Part shown: positions 42,659 through 49,827 of the stretch, piece by piece
How positions within the stretch are numbered: position 1 is the stretch's first letter
Layout: each line of letters begins with the position of its first letter
NCBI RefSeq assembly: GCF_021431925.1
Contig: NZ_CP090371.1
Coordinates: 2,356,001-2,420,000 of the forward strand
DNA from: Halobaculum sp. CBA1158
Lineage (GTDB): Archaea > Halobacteriota > Halobacteria > Halobacteriales > Haloferacaceae
Direction: 5' to 3'
DNA: 64,000 nt
Notes under the pieces: generated by a model
What the model was told of the DNA's origin: nothing
The model's database searches: none
Seen by the model: the letters and a program-made list of their open reading frames with translations, nothing else
Program-made: the position numbers and the translations under genes

Positions 42659-43555
42659 TCACGGACCGCGTCGTCGATTCCGGAGGTACCGGACGCCGAG
42701 CGCGACCCCCGCGAGGGGCACGCTCGCGACGAGGAGGAACGGCAGCGCGTAGGCCGTCAACACGACGAGACTCCGGCCGAGCACGATCACGCCGTCGACC
42801 GACTGGAGGAACGCCTCCGTGACCGGCGTGTCGTACCAGCTCGTTCGCTCGACCGGCTCGGGGTCCGGGGCGGGCTCGCGAAGCTCGACGGTGATCGTCG
42901 CGTACGCCACGCGGTCCTCCAGGCTCCGCAGTCGCGCCTCCGTGCGCTCGATCTCGGTTTGCACGTCCGAGAGCTCGCGCTGGACCGCCAGCACCTCCTC
43001 GGTGTCGTTGGCGTCCTCGTACAGCTCGCGGAGCCGGTCGCGCTCGGCCCGGAGACTCTCCAGGCGCGCCTCGAGGTCGACCACCTGGTCGGTCACGTCC
43101 CGCACCGACTGCTCGGAGGAGCGGACCTCGCCGCGCTCCTCGACGGCCGACAGCGCCCCCGAGTAGTTGCCCGTCGGCACCCGAAGGACGATCCGCCCGG
43201 CCGTCCACGTGCGGTTCCCCTCGCCGTTGACCTGCCGCGAGGAGTCGCCGACGTAGCCGCCGCGCTCGCGGGCCGTCTCGGCGATGTCCGCGCGGGCGGC
43301 GTCGAAGTCGTCGACCCTGAGTCGCACGGTCGCCTCGTAGATCAGATCGCGTTCCGCCGCCTGCGCGCGCACGCCGCCGTCGCTTCCGCCGTCCTCGCCC
43401 GACTCGGCGTCGGCGGCGGCGGTCGCCTCGGCGGTCACGTCCACCGATCCGCCGGTCTGCGCGGCGTCGCCGCCGGCGGAGTTTCCGGCTCCGGAACACC
43501 CCGCGAGGACCAGCAGGAGAGCACAACACACGGCCAGTATCGGGCCTCGTCGCAT
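42659..43555 (-). CDS. DUF4349-domain lipoprotein
   Basis: 298 residues from ATG 43555. A lipoprotein signal (MRRGPILAVCCALLLVLAGCSG; lipobox Cys at about residue 20) attaches it to the outside of the membrane. A DUF4349 domain follows (IYEATVRLRVDDFDAARADI, RIVLRVPTGNYSGALSAVEERGEV), then a long coiled coil with heptads (residues about 160-215: LEARLESLRAERDRLRELY), and a C-terminal membrane helix (SLVVLTAYALPFLLVASVPLAGVALG). Function is unknown. A palindrome lies upstream in the gap shared with the divergent DUF2071 gene. Confidence 0.85.
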   Translation of the reverse strand: MRRGPILAVCCALLLVLAGCSGAGNSAGGDAAQTGGSVDVTAEATAAADAESGEDGGSDGGVRAQAAERDLIYEATVRLRVDDFDAARADIAETARERGGYVGDSSRQVNGEGNRTWTAGRIVLRVPTGNYSGALSAVEERGEVRSSEQSVRDVTDQVVDLEARLESLRAERDRLRELYEDANDTEEVLAVQRELSDVQTEIERTEARLRSLEDRVAYATITVELREPAPDPEPVERTSWYDTPVTEAFLQSVDGVIVLGRSLVVLTAYALPFLLVASVPLAGVALGVRYLRNRRRGP

Positions 43556-43600
43556 GCCCGGCGCTACCACGCCGGGTTCCCTAACCGTTCGGTACGGTGA

Positions 43601-43618
43601 AAGGGTCGTTTGACCCTT
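43601..43618. promoter_or_regulatory. 7-4-7 palindrome in divergent promoter region
   Basis: AAGGGTC and GACCCTT flank GTTT exactly, 5 bases before the DUF2071 GTG and 46 bases from the start of the DUF4349 gene. The position between two divergent genes suggests an operator shared by both. The protein that would bind it is not known. Confidence 0.4.
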
Positions 43619-43622
43619 CCGT

Positions 43623-44399
43623 GTGCGGCCCGTCGGGTCGATCGTGTCCCGACGGCTGCTCTCGATGCGGTGGCGCGACGCGCTGTTCGCCCACTGGCGG
43701 GTCGACCCCGCGACGGTCGCCGCCCGCCTGCCCGACCCGCTGTCGGTCGCGACGCACGACGGCGACGCGTACCTCGGGGTCGTCCCGTTCGAGATGACCG
43801 ACATCCGGCCGCGGGGGTCCCCGATCGGCCTGTCGTTCCCGGAGCTCAACCTCCGGACGTACGTCACCCACGGCGACACGAAGGGGGTGTACTTCTTCAG
43901 TCTCGACGCGGAGGACGCCCTCGGCGTCGGCGTCGCCCGGACGCTGTTCCGGCTCCCGTACTACCGCGCGTCGATGGACGTGACCAGGGACGACGGCGAC
44001 GTGACCGTGCGGAGCCGCCGGGCTCACCCCGGCGCGCCGCCCGCGCCGTTCGACGCGACCTACGGTCCGTGTGGGGAGACGAGCCCGCCCGAGCCCGGGA
44101 GTCTCGAGGCGTTCCTCGTCGAAAACTACCGCTTCTACACCCAGGGCCGCGACCGGATCTACTACGGCGACATCGACCACGAGCCGTGGCCGCTCGCGCC
44201 GGCCGACTGCGAGATCCGCGAGAACGGCCTGTTCGCAGCGAACGGCTTCGACGAGCCGGAGGGTGACCCGATCCTCCACTACTCGCCCGGGATAGACGTG
44301 ACCGCGGATCGGATCCGGCGACTGGACGCGAACGGGCGCGGCGACGGAACCGTCGCCGGCGACGCCGCGAGCGTGTCGATCCCCGTCGACGACGACTGA
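43623..44399 (+). CDS. DUF2071 (YqjF-like) protein
   Basis: 258 residues. The family markers are FAHWRVDPATVAARLP, LGVVPFEMTDIRPRG, PELNLRTYVTHGDTKGVYFFSLDAEDALGV and FRLPYYRASM. GTG 43623 gives the full chain; an ATG at 43665 (MRWRDALFAHW) also matches where family members often begin, so the start is uncertain by 14 residues. The role of DUF2071 proteins is unknown; some sit near stress genes in bacteria. The C-terminus of about 25 residues is low-complexity. Confidence 0.85.
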   Translation: MRPVGSIVSRRLLSMRWRDALFAHWRVDPATVAARLPDPLSVATHDGDAYLGVVPFEMTDIRPRGSPIGLSFPELNLRTYVTHGDTKGVYFFSLDAEDALGVGVARTLFRLPYYRASMDVTRDDGDVTVRSRRAHPGAPPAPFDATYGPCGETSPPEPGSLEAFLVENYRFYTQGRDRIYYGDIDHEPWPLAPADCEIRENGLFAANGFDEPEGDPILHYSPGIDVTADRIRRLDANGRGDGTVAGDAASVSIPVDDD

Positions 44400-44412
44400 C
44401 GGGACCCGAGTC

Positions 44413-44775
44413 TCACTCCGGCAGGTCGTGGAGGAACGTCTGGAACTCGACGGTCCGGCCGTCCGGATCGGCCGCGAAGAACTGGTAGATGTCGTACCGG
44501 TCGTTCACGTGCGGCTCCTCGCGGGCGGCGTCGCCGACGCGGTCGTGGAGGCGGTCGACGCCGGCGCGGTCCGGGTAGACGAACGTGAGTATCCCCTCGG
44601 TCTCGGTGTCGCCCTCGTCCGCGTCACAGAGGCCGAACCGGAAGCCCTCCCGCGAGAGGATCGTACAGCCGGGCTGTTCGAGCCAGACCTCACAGCCGAC
44701 GACCTCGCGGTACCAGTCGACGGCGCGGTCGCGGTTCGCGGTCCGGAAGAAGACGAGGCCGCCGGGGTGCGACAT
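44413..44775 (-). CDS. VOC-superfamily (glyoxalase/bleomycin resistance-like) protein
   Basis: 120 residues, one vicinal-oxygen-chelate unit (two beta-alpha-beta-beta-beta modules): GLVFFRTANRDRAVDWYREVVGCEVWLEQPGC, then GILTFVYPDRAGVDRLHDRVGD and YQFFAADPDGRTVEFQTFL. The Glu in VEFQTF and a His or Glu in module one are the usual metal ligands. The substrate is unknown. It stands alone, opposite the DUF2071 gene, with a GAATAGG box 26 bases upstream. Confidence 0.88.
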   Translation of the reverse strand: MSHPGGLVFFRTANRDRAVDWYREVVGCEVWLEQPGCTILSREGFRFGLCDADEGDTETEGILTFVYPDRAGVDRLHDRVGDAAREEPHVNDRYDIYQFFAADPDGRTVEFQTFLHDLPE

Positions 44776-44899
44776 GGGAACCGGATCGCCCGCCGGCGAC
44801 GAATAGGCTTCGGCCGAGGGTGTCGTAGAACTCTTCTCAGGGCGATCGGTTTCGGTGTAGAATCCGCCGAACGGGCTGGTGAGTGGGATTGCGGAGTGA

Positions 44900-45187
44900 C
44901 TACTCGATCTCTAACTGACCACTTCTGCTCTCTTCCCCACCGTCGTTCTCGTCCCATTCGAGTTCGAACTCGATGCTGCGTTCGGTCATGTTGCCAGCGG
45001 GACCTTCGCGTTCAGCTTTGACCTCGAAGGTCGGCCGGGCAGGGGGGTTCAGCGTTACGGACTCGGAGCCCGCTTTCAGCTTGATGGGGTCTCCGCTCTC
45101 GAGATTGTCCGCGACTTTCCGGAGGTACGATGCAATCGCTTCTCGACTCTGGTCGCTCTCTGATTTGAACAGGACTTCTTCGGGCAT
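44900..45187 (-). CDS. amphi-Trp domain protein
   Basis: 95 residues, the single amphi-Trp domain: EEVLFKSESDQSREAIASYLRKVADNLESGDPIKL, then EVKAEREGPAGNMTERSIEFELEW. The name comes from a conserved pattern at an amphipathic strand; the role is unknown. The final 15 residues are acidic. A CATTTATC box lies about 27 bases before the ATG. Confidence 0.85.
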   Translation of the reverse strand: MPEEVLFKSESDQSREAIASYLRKVADNLESGDPIKLKAGSESVTLNPPARPTFEVKAEREGPAGNMTERSIEFELEWDENDGGEESRSGQLEIE

Positions 45188-45213
45188 ACACCGGAACGTA
45201 CACAGCCTGCACC

Positions 45214-45221
45214 GATAAATG
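45214..45221 (-). promoter_or_regulatory. TATA box of amphi-Trp gene
   Basis: The minus strand reads CATTTATC, 27 bases before the ATG at 45187. Confidence 0.5.
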
Positions 45222-45295
45222 CGCCCGCTGTTCGTAGCGGATCACAGGACTCTCGATGCGGGTGTGAACTGTACGACACCACCCGATTGACCTCG

Positions 45296-45940
45296 CTACT
45301 CGCGTGCGGCCTCGATGACCTCGCGGAACGCCTCCGCGCGGTCGGTGATCGCCTCGAAGTCGCCGGCGGCGACGAGGTCGCGGTCGACGAGCGCCGACCC
45401 GGCACCGACGCAGACCGCGCCGGCGTCGATGTACTCGCCGGCGTTGTCGGGGGAGACGCCGCCGGTGGGCATGATCTCCAACTGGCCGAGCGGTCCCTTC
45501 AGCGCCGCGACGTGGTCGGGTCCGACGGTCTTCGCCGGGAACACCTTCACCATGTCCGCGCCGGCCTCGTAGGCCCGTTGTGCCTCCGTCGGCGTCATCA
45601 CGCCCGGGGCGCACAACACGCCGTAGCGGTTGCACGTCTCGACGACGCCCGCCTCGAACGTGGGGCAGACGACGAACTCCGCGCCGGCGGCGATCGCCGC
45701 GCGGGCGGTCGCGGCGTCGAGGACGGTGCCCGCGCCGACGAGCACGTCCTCGCCCAGCGCCGCCGAGAGGGTCGCGATCATGTCGGTCGCGCCGTCGGTG
45801 TCGGCGGTGACCTCCAGCGCCGTGACGCCGCCGGCGACGAGCGCCTCGGCGGTGTCGACGACGGTCTCGGGCTCGGCCCCCCGCATGACGGCGACGACGC
45901 CCGACTCGCGCATCGCCGCGAACGCCTCGGTGGTACTCAT
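45296..45940 (-). CDS. KDPG/KDPGal-type aldolase (Eda family)
   Basis: 214 residues, class I aldolase fold. It starts MSTTEAFAAMRESGVVAVMRGAEPE, has VTALEVTADTDGA (catalytic Glu), VGAGTVLDAATARAAIAAGAEFVVCPTF, the Schiff-base lysine in DMVKVFPAKTVGP and the phosphate-binding PTGGVSPDN and GAGSALV. It cleaves 2-keto-3-deoxy-6-phosphogluconate or the galactonate form to pyruvate and glyceraldehyde 3-phosphate in the semi-phosphorylative Entner-Doudoroff route of haloarchaea. A CTTTTATTC box lies 24 bases before the ATG. Confidence 0.9.
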   Translation of the reverse strand: MSTTEAFAAMRESGVVAVMRGAEPETVVDTAEALVAGGVTALEVTADTDGATDMIATLSAALGEDVLVGAGTVLDAATARAAIAAGAEFVVCPTFEAGVVETCNRYGVLCAPGVMTPTEAQRAYEAGADMVKVFPAKTVGPDHVAALKGPLGQLEIMPTGGVSPDNAGEYIDAGAVCVGAGSALVDRDLVAAGDFEAITDRAEAFREVIEAARE

Positions 45941-46317
45941 ACGCGAGTGAACTTCCCGGCAGCGAATAAAAGCGACGGGTGCGAGACGTGCGAGACCGAG
46001 CGAACGACCGGAGGGAGTGAGCGAGGTCTCGGCGGACGGCGGCGAGCTTGTGGGTGAGCCGCCCACAGAACATGCGAGACGTGCGAGGCGCGAGGGAGCG
46101 ACGCGACCGAGCGCCTCGTACTCACGGCGGCGAGGTCTTCGGGCCGAGCCGCCCACGGAGCTGCTGACTGAACAGGGGAGCGACGCGAGCGAGCGCCTCG
46201 GGGAACGGCGGCGAGCTTGTGGGCGAGCCGCCCACGGAGCTGCCGGCTGAACAAGGGAGCGACGCGACCGAGCGCCTCGACCCACGGCGGCGAGAGTCGA
46301 CCACCGCCGCCGGCGAC
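45941..46317. repeat. Intergenic region with three imperfect ~75-85-base tandem repeats
   Basis: Between the aldolase and the ABC-transporter permease. Units begin near 46037, 46126 and 46206 and share CGGCGGCGAG, GCCGCCCAC(A/G)GA and GGGAGCGACGCGA(C/G)CGAGCGCCTCG; a truncated fourth copy starts near 46285. The upstream part contains GAGCGAACGACCGGAGGGAGTGAGCGAG-type sequence that I recall as a haloarchaeal dispersed repeat. Stop-free frames through it encode only Arg/Ser/Pro-rich peptides, so I see no gene. A similar style of repeat lies at 31761-32107. Confidence 0.7.
45964..45972 (-). promoter_or_regulatory. TATA box of the KDPG-aldolase gene
   Basis: The minus strand reads CTTTTATTC, 24 bases from the ATG at 45940. 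The almost identical spacing and sequence (GATTTATTC) before purK supports both as promoters. Confidence 0.6.
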
Positions 46318-47097
46318 TCACTCCCCGCGCGGCACGGCGACCGCGCCGGCGACGAACGCGACGACCGACAGCGCCGCCAGGATCGCGAGGTTCTCCGCCG
46401 CGCCCACCCCCGCCAGCCCGCCGGCGTCGGGAGCCTCGAACGTGAGCGCGCGCACCCCCCGCGAGAAGTAGGTGAGCGGCGAGAGGTTCACGGCGGGGAG
46501 GAACCACCCCGGGAGGAGGTCGGGCGAGACGAACGTGTCCGAGAGGAACAGCAGGGGAAGCGCCACCGAGTTCGAGGCGGCGATGACGCCGTCCTGGGTG
46601 TCGGCGACCCGCCCCAGCACCGCGCCGACGCCGCAAAAGAGGACGACCCCGACGACGACGAACGGGACGAGCAGGAGGAGGTCCGCCGACAGCGGGATGC
46701 TCGCGCCGGTGACGAGAGTGACGAGCGCGAACACCGCGATCGAGGCGACGCCGATGACGCCGACGTTGACGAGCGTGTGCGCCAGCAGCCACTCCCCGCG
46801 CGTCAGCGGCGTGGTCGCCAGCTTCTCGAAGCGGTGGCCGTCGCGGTGACGGGCGATCTCCGAGCCGACTCGGGAGAGGGGCGTAAAGAGGACGACCGTC
46901 GCGAGGTAGCCCGGGAGGTAGTACGCGTCCGGCCGGGAGAACAGCCCCCCGCCGCCCGGCTGTGTCCGCACGAGCACGCCGAAGATCAGGACGAGCAGCA
47001 GCGGGAAGAAGAAGGTGAAGAACACCGCCGTCCGGCGGCGGAGGAACGACCGCGTCGCCGCCAGCGTCTCCGCGCGGACCCGACCGAGGCGGCTCAC
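46318..47097 (-). CDS. ABC-2 type transporter permease
   Basis: 259 residues, six hydrophobic helices (ATRSFLRRRTAVFFTFFFPLLLVLIFGVLV first; AVAVPRGE end) and the ABC-2 signature region VSPDLLPGWFLPAVNLSPLTYFSRGVRAL. It pairs with the ATPase gene by a GTGA overlap (GTG 47097). The substrate is unknown; this family exports drugs, lipids or polysaccharide units. Confidence 0.9.
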   Translation of the reverse strand: MSRLGRVRAETLAATRSFLRRRTAVFFTFFFPLLLVLIFGVLVRTQPGGGGLFSRPDAYYLPGYLATVVLFTPLSRVGSEIARHRDGHRFEKLATTPLTRGEWLLAHTLVNVGVIGVASIAVFALVTLVTGASIPLSADLLLLVPFVVVGVVLFCGVGAVLGRVADTQDGVIAASNSVALPLLFLSDTFVSPDLLPGWFLPAVNLSPLTYFSRGVRALTFEAPDAGGLAGVGAAENLAILAALSVVAFVAGAVAVPRGE

Positions 47098-48200
47098 CGT
47101 TCCACCCCCGAGGGGGCGTCGCCGGCGCGGTCGCCGGGGGTAGCGTCGCCGGCGCGGTCGGCGGGGGAAGCGTCGCCGACGGCGTCGCCGTCAGCGGTCG
47201 AGTCGTCGCCGGCTGCGGCGTCGCCGTCAGCGGTCGAGTCGTCGCCGGCTGCGGCGTCGCCCGCGACCGCGCTCGCGCCGGGAGTGAACGCGCCCTCGAA
47301 CGTCTCGCCGGTCAGTCGGAGGTACACGTCCTCGAGCGTCGGCTCGGTCCACGTGAGCGACTCGTAGTCGACGCCGGCGTCGGCGAGCGCGGTCACCGCC
47401 TGCCCCAGGTCCTCGGGACTCACGTCGCCGAGGACGACCTCGTCGGCCCCGACCTCGACGGCGAAGCCCGCCTCCCGAAGCGGGGCAGCCCCGGCCTCCG
47501 CGTCCGGTCCGGCGACGACGAGGCGGGCGGGCCCGCCGTGCTCCGCGACCAGTTCCGCGGGCGTGCCCGTCGCGACGAGGCGGCCGTCGCGCAGGAGGCC
47601 GACGCGGTCGGCGAGGCGCTCGACCTCGTCCATCGAGTGGCTGGTGAGGAGGACCGTGACGCCGCCGTCGGCGAGCGACTCCAGCAGTTCCCACAGCGCG
47701 CGCCGGCCCGCGGGGTCGATGCCGGTCGTCGGCTCGTCGAGCACGAGCACGTCGGGGTCGTTCACGAGCGCGGCGGCGACGCAGGCGCGGCGCTTCTGCC
47801 CGCCCGAGAGGTTCTCGTACCAGGTGTCGGCGTCCGCGTCGTCGGCGAGTCCCACGTCCGCGAGCACCGCCTCGACCGGTCGGGCGTCGTCGTACAGGCC
47901 GGCGTAGTAGGCGACGAGTTCGCGGGCGGTCAGGCGCTCGGCCGGGCTGAACTCCTGGGGGAGCAGGCCGAGTCGCGAGCGGTCGGAGTCGCGGGCGGGG
48001 TCGCCGAACAGCTCGAGGGTTCCCTCGGCGTCGACGGTGCCGGTGAGCGCGCGCACCAGCGTCGTCTTGCCCGCGCCGTTCGGGCCGATCAGCCCGAAGA
48101 CCTCCCCCTCACGCACGTCGAGCGAGACGCCGTCGAGCGCGACCGTCCCGTCGTAGGACTTGCGCGCGCCGACGGCGCGCACGACCGGCTCGTCGTTCAT
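47094..48200 (-). CDS. ABC transporter ATP-binding protein with repetitive C-terminal tail
   Basis: 368 residues. The ATPase core is complete: Walker A GPNGAGKTT, signature NLSGGQKRR, Walker B DVLVLDEPTTGIDP, H-loop TSHSMDE. The core ends near residue 300. A tail of 55 residues is low-complexity (AAAGDDSTADGDAAAGDDSTADGD), encoded by two exact 36-base copies followed by degenerate copies. The pump partner is the adjacent permease. ATG 48200 begins MNDEPVVRAVGARKSYDG, the usual start of the ATPase core. Confidence 0.9.
   Translation of the reverse strand: MNDEPVVRAVGARKSYDGTVALDGVSLDVREGEVFGLIGPNGAGKTTLVRALTGTVDAEGTLELFGDPARDSDRSRLGLLPQEFSPAERLTARELVAYYAGLYDDARPVEAVLADVGLADDADADTWYENLSGGQKRRACVAAALVNDPDVLVLDEPTTGIDPAGRRALWELLESLADGGVTVLLTSHSMDEVERLADRVGLLRDGRLVATGTPAELVAEHGGPARLVVAGPDAEAGAAPLREAGFAVEVGADEVVLGDVSPEDLGQAVTALADAGVDYESLTWTEPTLEDVYLRLTGETFEGAFTPGASAVAGDAAAGDDSTADGDAAAGDDSTADGDAVGDASPADRAGDATPGDRAGDAPSGVER
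47182..47253. repeat. Exact 36-base tandem duplication in the ABC ATPase gene
   Basis: 47182-47217 and 47218-47253 are identical. Being a multiple of three, it repeats 12 residues in the acidic tail. Degenerate relatives of it lie just downstream toward 47110. Confidence 0.85.
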
Positions 48201-48277
48201 GCCCACGGCTCCGGGCGTGGCGGAAGTAAGGGTGCCGAAGCGGGTCGCCGACGCGAGCGACGAGATCCGGCGGCGGC

Positions 48278-48538
48278 TCACCACTCGACCGCCCGCGTCG
48301 CGAACAGCGACACGCCGACGGCCCAGCGCGCGACCGCGCAGGCGACGACGACCGCGGCCGCGCCGGCGGGGTCGAGTCCCGTCCCGACGAGCCACTCGTG
48401 GGACGCCCAGAGCAACTCTGCCGGCGAGAGCGTCGCGCCGAGCGCGAGGAAGCCGCCGAGTTCGCCCGCGAGCGCACCGCGAACGGCGTCTATCGAGGAG
48501 AGCTCGGACGGCCACGGCTCGATCGGACCCCCCGACAT
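48278..48538 (-). CDS. 86-residue hypothetical membrane protein
   Basis: From ATG 48538 (MSGGPIEPWPSELSS) the product has 86 residues and one or two hydrophobic segments (LGGFLALGATLSPAELLW; GAAAVVVACAVARWAVGVSLF). It lies 77 bases from the ABC ATPase start on the same strand, so it may precede it in one transcript. No family recognised. The 209-base divergent gap to the methyltransferase gene contains no other gene. Confidence 0.45.
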   Translation of the reverse strand: MSGGPIEPWPSELSSIDAVRGALAGELGGFLALGATLSPAELLWASHEWLVGTGLDPAGAAAVVVACAVARWAVGVSLFATRAVEW

Positions 48539-48747
48539 ACCCGACCGATCGGACCGCCCCGACGGATAATTCCACCGCCACGGGTATCGAACGTGAGTTC
48601 CGGGGCGGCCGTCGTCGCCGTCGTCGCCGCCGTCGAGCGCGGCCGTCGGACCGTCGCCGCACCGCGCCGGCGACGACGACGGAAACCGTGTGATACCGCG
48701 GACCACGGACGGGAAACGCTCTTGTGCACGTCATCGAAGTTGCGGAC

Positions 48748-49407
48748 GTGAGCGACGACCCCGATCCGCCCGTGGATCCGCACACCCAGCGCGCGACCGT
48801 CCGCGACGGCTACGACGGCATGGCGGCCGCGTACGACCGCGAGCGAGAGGCGTCGGACGCGCCCTTCGTCGAGCCGTTCCTGGAGGGACTCTCGCCGGGA
48901 GACCGGGTCCTCGACGCCGGGTGCGGGCAGGGAACGCCGGTGTTGAACCGCGTTCCCGACGGTGTCAGCGTCGTCGGCGTCGACCTGTCGGCGTCGATGC
49001 TCGACCTGGCGCGCGACCGGACCGACGCCCCCCTCGTCCGCGGCGACCTGACCCGACTGCCGGTGGCGTCCGACGGCGTCGACGCCGTCACCGCCCTCCA
49101 CTCGGTGATCCACGTGCCGATCGCCGAACATCCGACGGTGTTCCGAGAGTTCGCGCGGGCGCTCCGTCCGGGCGGCCGCCTGTACCTCACCGCCGCGACC
49201 GACGGGGAGGGGTGGGCCGGAGCCAACGACGACTGGCTCGGGGGCGGCGAAACGATGGCGTGGTCGTTCCCCGGTCTCGACGAGACTCGTACACAGCTTC
49301 GCGAGGCCGGGTTTCGTGTGACCGACGAACGCGTCCTCGACGACGCCGTCGCCGAGGACGACGGCGGCGCGTGGACCCACCTGTTCGCTCGACTCCGCGA
49401 GAACTGA
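48748..49407 (+). CDS. Class I SAM-dependent methyltransferase
   Basis: 219 residues from GTG 48748. The Rossmann core is VLDAGCGQGTPVLNRV (motif I), VVGVDLSASMLDLAR (II), LVRGDLTRLPVASDGVDAVTALHSVIHVP and LRPGGRLYLTAA. This is the Methyltransf_11/25 type, substrate unknown. An upstream GTG at 48724 is possible (eight residues more). Confidence 0.87.
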   Translation: MSDDPDPPVDPHTQRATVRDGYDGMAAAYDREREASDAPFVEPFLEGLSPGDRVLDAGCGQGTPVLNRVPDGVSVVGVDLSASMLDLARDRTDAPLVRGDLTRLPVASDGVDAVTALHSVIHVPIAEHPTVFREFARALRPGGRLYLTAATDGEGWAGANDDWLGGGETMAWSFPGLDETRTQLREAGFRVTDERVLDDAVAEDDGGAWTHLFARLREN

Positions 49408-49455
49408 GACGGGAATCCGAGTCGCCTCGCGGCGGCCCTCCCGGTGATCCCTCTC

Positions 49456-49698
49456 TCAGGCCGCCGCGCCGACGCGGCCTCCGACCGCGTCGACGATCGC
49501 GTCCACGTCGAACTCGTCGGACTCCTCGTCGAAGATGACCTCGTCGTCTGCGCGGACCTCGAAGACGCCGCCGTCGCCGGCGACCAGCGACACGGAATCG
49601 ACCTCCGTCCCGTACCCCTCGAGGATCGCCGCTTGGACGTCCTGTGCACGGTCCAGCATCCCGCAGGGGACGCAGTACTCGATCTCGACGTGTGTCAC
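49456..49698 (-). CDS. SelW/Rdx-family redox protein
   Basis: 80 residues, the Rdx fold with CxxC as Cys9-Val-Pro-Cys12, replacing selenocysteine. It has the expected start (MTHVEIEYCVPCG) and the conserved YGTEVDSVSLVAGDGGVFEV-like strand; GTG 49698 is the only start close to this. Rdx proteins have thioredoxin-like folds and an unclear role. It lies opposite the methyltransferase, next to the restriction system. Confidence 0.85.
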   Translation of the reverse strand: MTHVEIEYCVPCGMLDRAQDVQAAILEGYGTEVDSVSLVAGDGGVFEVRADDEVIFDEESDEFDVDAIVDAVGGRVGAAA

Positions 49699-49797
49699 CG
49701 TCCGCGTGTACGGACGCCCCGCGAGTGCCGAGGCCGACCCGTTCCCGACTACGTCGTTCACGCCCGCGTCGAACGGAGCTCCCGTACAAGGAACACC

Positions 49798-49805
49798 CTT
49801 AATGC
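49798..49805 (+). promoter_or_regulatory. Promoter box of restriction-modification operon
   Basis: CTTAATGC ends 22 bases before the ATG at 49828. As elsewhere in this window, the spacing predicts a leaderless mRNA beginning near the start codon. Confidence 0.45.
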
Positions 49806-49827
49806 GGTGAGTCGGAAGCCTACCCCA

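Noticed and set aside
45996-46317. Gene encoded by the tandem repeats
   Set aside because: All frames give short Arg/Ser/Pro-rich peptides with no start signal, so noncoding repeat is the better reading.
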